Positions 62,900 through 64,000 of a stretch of DNA of 64,000 bases are shown here, one piece after another. This stretch comes from Collimonas sp. OK242 (GTDB lineage Bacteria > Pseudomonadota > Gammaproteobacteria > Burkholderiales > Burkholderiaceae_D). The stretch spans positions 62,001 through 126,000 of the forward strand of contig NZ_FNOR01000010.1 in assembly GCF_900107095.1 (NCBI RefSeq). Direction: 5' to 3'. A model generated the notes under the pieces. The model made no database searches, was not told the origin of the DNA, and saw only the letters and a list, made by a program, of their open reading frames with translations. Numbering within the stretch: the first letter of the stretch is position 1; every line of letters starts with the position of its first letter. Position numbers and translations under genes: made by a program.

Positions 62900-63478
62900 A
62901 TGATACTGACTATCGCATCGCAAGAGCTGTCCGCCACATCCGACCTTGCCGATTCAATGGCGGCAGCGATCGCGCGGCGCCGGGCGCGCGCCGGCCGCAA
63001 TGTACTGCTTATCTACAAGACGACGGTTGCCACTGATGGCTGGCTGGCGACGGCAATCAAATCGGGGGCGGAAACACGCGAAATTCCCGCCATGAACATT
63101 GCCAATGAACTGGTGTCGGCAAAAATGGAGTATCACGATATCGTCATCAGCATGCCGCAGCTGGAAGACGCGGGTTCACTGTACGCACTGGCGACGGCAG
63201 AGTTGGCCGTATTTGCGATACAAGCAGATCAATGGCGGTCAGACAGGAATCTGATTTCAAGCATTCATGCAGCCCGAACCAGGAATCCCGAATTGCCGGT
63301 GCTGCTACTGATCGACAATCTTCAAGGCACTGCAGGGCGCGCCATCATGGCGGCACTGTCGGCGCAAATCGCCAATGTCCGCTTCCTGCATCTCTCCGCG
63401 AAGAAACGGGATGAGACTAGCGTCGGCGCCTTGTACCAGGCGATCTACGCGCACTGCGCAGCTGCCTGCCAGGCCTGA
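62900..63478 (+). CDS. ParA/MinD-like protein lacking the Walker A motif
   Basis: The 192-residue product follows the order of strands and helices of ParA/Soj small ATPases ('ILTIASQELSATSDLADSMA', 'GRNVLLIYKT', 'YHDIVISMPQLEDAGSLYAL', 'RNPELPVLLLIDNLQGT'). The deviant Walker A 'KGGxGKST' expected near residue 10 is absent; 'ASQELSATSD' stands in its place. So it is unlikely to hydrolyse ATP. It starts 7 bases after the DapA-like stop. Family call is by pattern, not by a conserved motif. Confidence 0.5.
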   Translation: MILTIASQELSATSDLADSMAAAIARRRARAGRNVLLIYKTTVATDGWLATAIKSGAETREIPAMNIANELVSAKMEYHDIVISMPQLEDAGSLYALATAELAVFAIQADQWRSDRNLISSIHAARTRNPELPVLLLIDNLQGTAGRAIMAALSAQIANVRFLHLSAKKRDETSVGALYQAIYAHCAAACQA

Positions 63479-63594
63479 GCGGCATTCTCTGGAAATGACC
63501 GGGCCGGGATTCTGGCGCGTCCTGGATGCTCGCCTGCATGGATGGCAATCAATCAACACTTGCCAAAAATGTCTGATACGTGTCAAATCGGCAT

Positions 63595-64000
63595 ATGAAA
63601 ATTTCCCCGGCACTCCCCATATGGTCCATTGCGACTCCGCTCGCCGGTTGGCTCTTTCTTGGCGGCGCGAGTTTTAATCTCGGCAGCAGTTATACAATAT
63701 TACTCGTGGCCGGCTTGCTCGGCAGCGTGCTGGCAGCGGTATATCACGCCGAGGTAGTGGCGCATCGGGTGGGCGAACCTTACGGCACCCTGGTGCTGGC
63801 GCTGGCGGTGACATTGATTGAAGTGGCGCTGATCGTATCGCTGATGCTGGCCGGCGGCGAAGAAACCACGGGGCTGGCACGCGATACGGTGTTTGCCGCC
63901 ATCATGATAATTCTCAACGGTATCGTCGGCATCTGCCTGCTGGTCGGCGCCAGCCGCCATAAGGAACAAAGCTTCGGCTTGCTGGGCGTCAGCGCCTCGC
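63595..64000 (+). CDS. chaA: ChaA-type calcium/proton antiporter, N-terminal part (cut by window end)
   Basis: The frame is open to the end of the window; 135 residues are visible with about four helices. 'VYHAEVVAHRVGEPYGTLVL' followed by 'ALAVTLIEVALIVSLMLAGG' contains the CAX/ChaA alpha-repeat acidic motif, and 'FAAIMIILNGIVGICLLVGA' is the next helix. ChaA exchanges Ca2+ (or Na+, K+) for protons across the inner membrane. The ATG at 63595 begins the usual short N-terminus. Confidence 0.85.
   Translation, partial: MKISPALPIWSIATPLAGWLFLGGASFNLGSSYTILLVAGLLGSVLAAVYHAEVVAHRVGEPYGTLVLALAVTLIEVALIVSLMLAGGEETTGLARDTVFAAIMIILNGIVGICLLVGASRHKEQSFGLLGVSAS

Overview
The window is a dense stretch of chromosome from a betaproteobacterium, most likely Burkholderiales and probably an Oxalobacteraceae of the Collimonas/Herbaspirillum type. 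This rests on overall GC judged by eye at high fifties percent, the dnaX-ybaB-recR unit, the many LysR regulators, and a style of proteins (AidB-like acyl-CoA dehydrogenase, WXXGXW-repeat protein, DUF1304, DUF2848) common in that order. The genus is inference; no rRNA or tRNA gene lies in the window to confirm it. I see no insertion sequence, phage, CRISPR array or tRNA gene.

Layout. 0-8 kb: end of a DMT transporter, an M20 carboxypeptidase, a DUF885 protein, a DHA2-type MFS pump and a YadG/YadH-type ABC-2 exporter. 8-23 kb: accessory genes (NTF2-like, ArsP-like permease, a low-GC cupin plus class C beta-lactamase patch, panB, hotdog thioesterase, Fsr-like MFS, AHSA1, thiopurine methyltransferase, HIBADH-like dehydrogenase, orphan ParB-like protein, MgtC, UspA, GNAT/LysR pair). 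23-31 kb: YjdM zinc-ribbon protein, TAXI binding protein, TonB-like protein, and a NitT/Tau-type ABC importer followed by xdhC. 31-36 kb: dnaX-ybaB-recR divergent from aidB. 36.4-38.4 kb: a low-GC islet with two tiny membrane proteins, a bacteriocin-like precursor with a double-glycine-type leader, and a decayed outer-membrane beta-barrel gene. 38.5-45.3 kb: mrcA, an alpha/beta hydrolase, comEC and tatD. 45.5-51.3 kb: a probable catabolic cluster (flavin reductase fused to a MarR-like domain, LysR, MFS importer, DUF2848, amidase). 51.3-57 kb: DUF1223, a pteridine reductase/PCD pair and small envelope proteins. 57-61.3 kb: a DMT exporter, a BsmA/IDO-type Fe(II)/2-oxoglutarate dioxygenase and an ArgG-like ligase divergent from a LysR regulator. 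61.5-64 kb: an ACT-like small protein, a DapA-family aldolase coupled to a P-loop-less ParA-like protein, and the start of a ChaA-type antiporter.

The strongest candidates for something undescribed are (i) the ArgG-like/dioxygenase/exporter locus at 57-61 kb, which reads as a small pathway that builds and exports a modified amino acid; (ii) the 36.4-38.4 kb bacteriocin-like islet; and (iii) an A9 slippery run in dnaX that puts a stop two codons into the -1 frame and so predicts a short gamma-like product. The window also holds at least five gene remnants (GNAT, zinc-type quinone reductase, RimJ-like, RibD-type reductase, outer-membrane barrel), so this part of the chromosome has lost genes piecemeal. 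GC statements throughout are by eye, and no database search was run.
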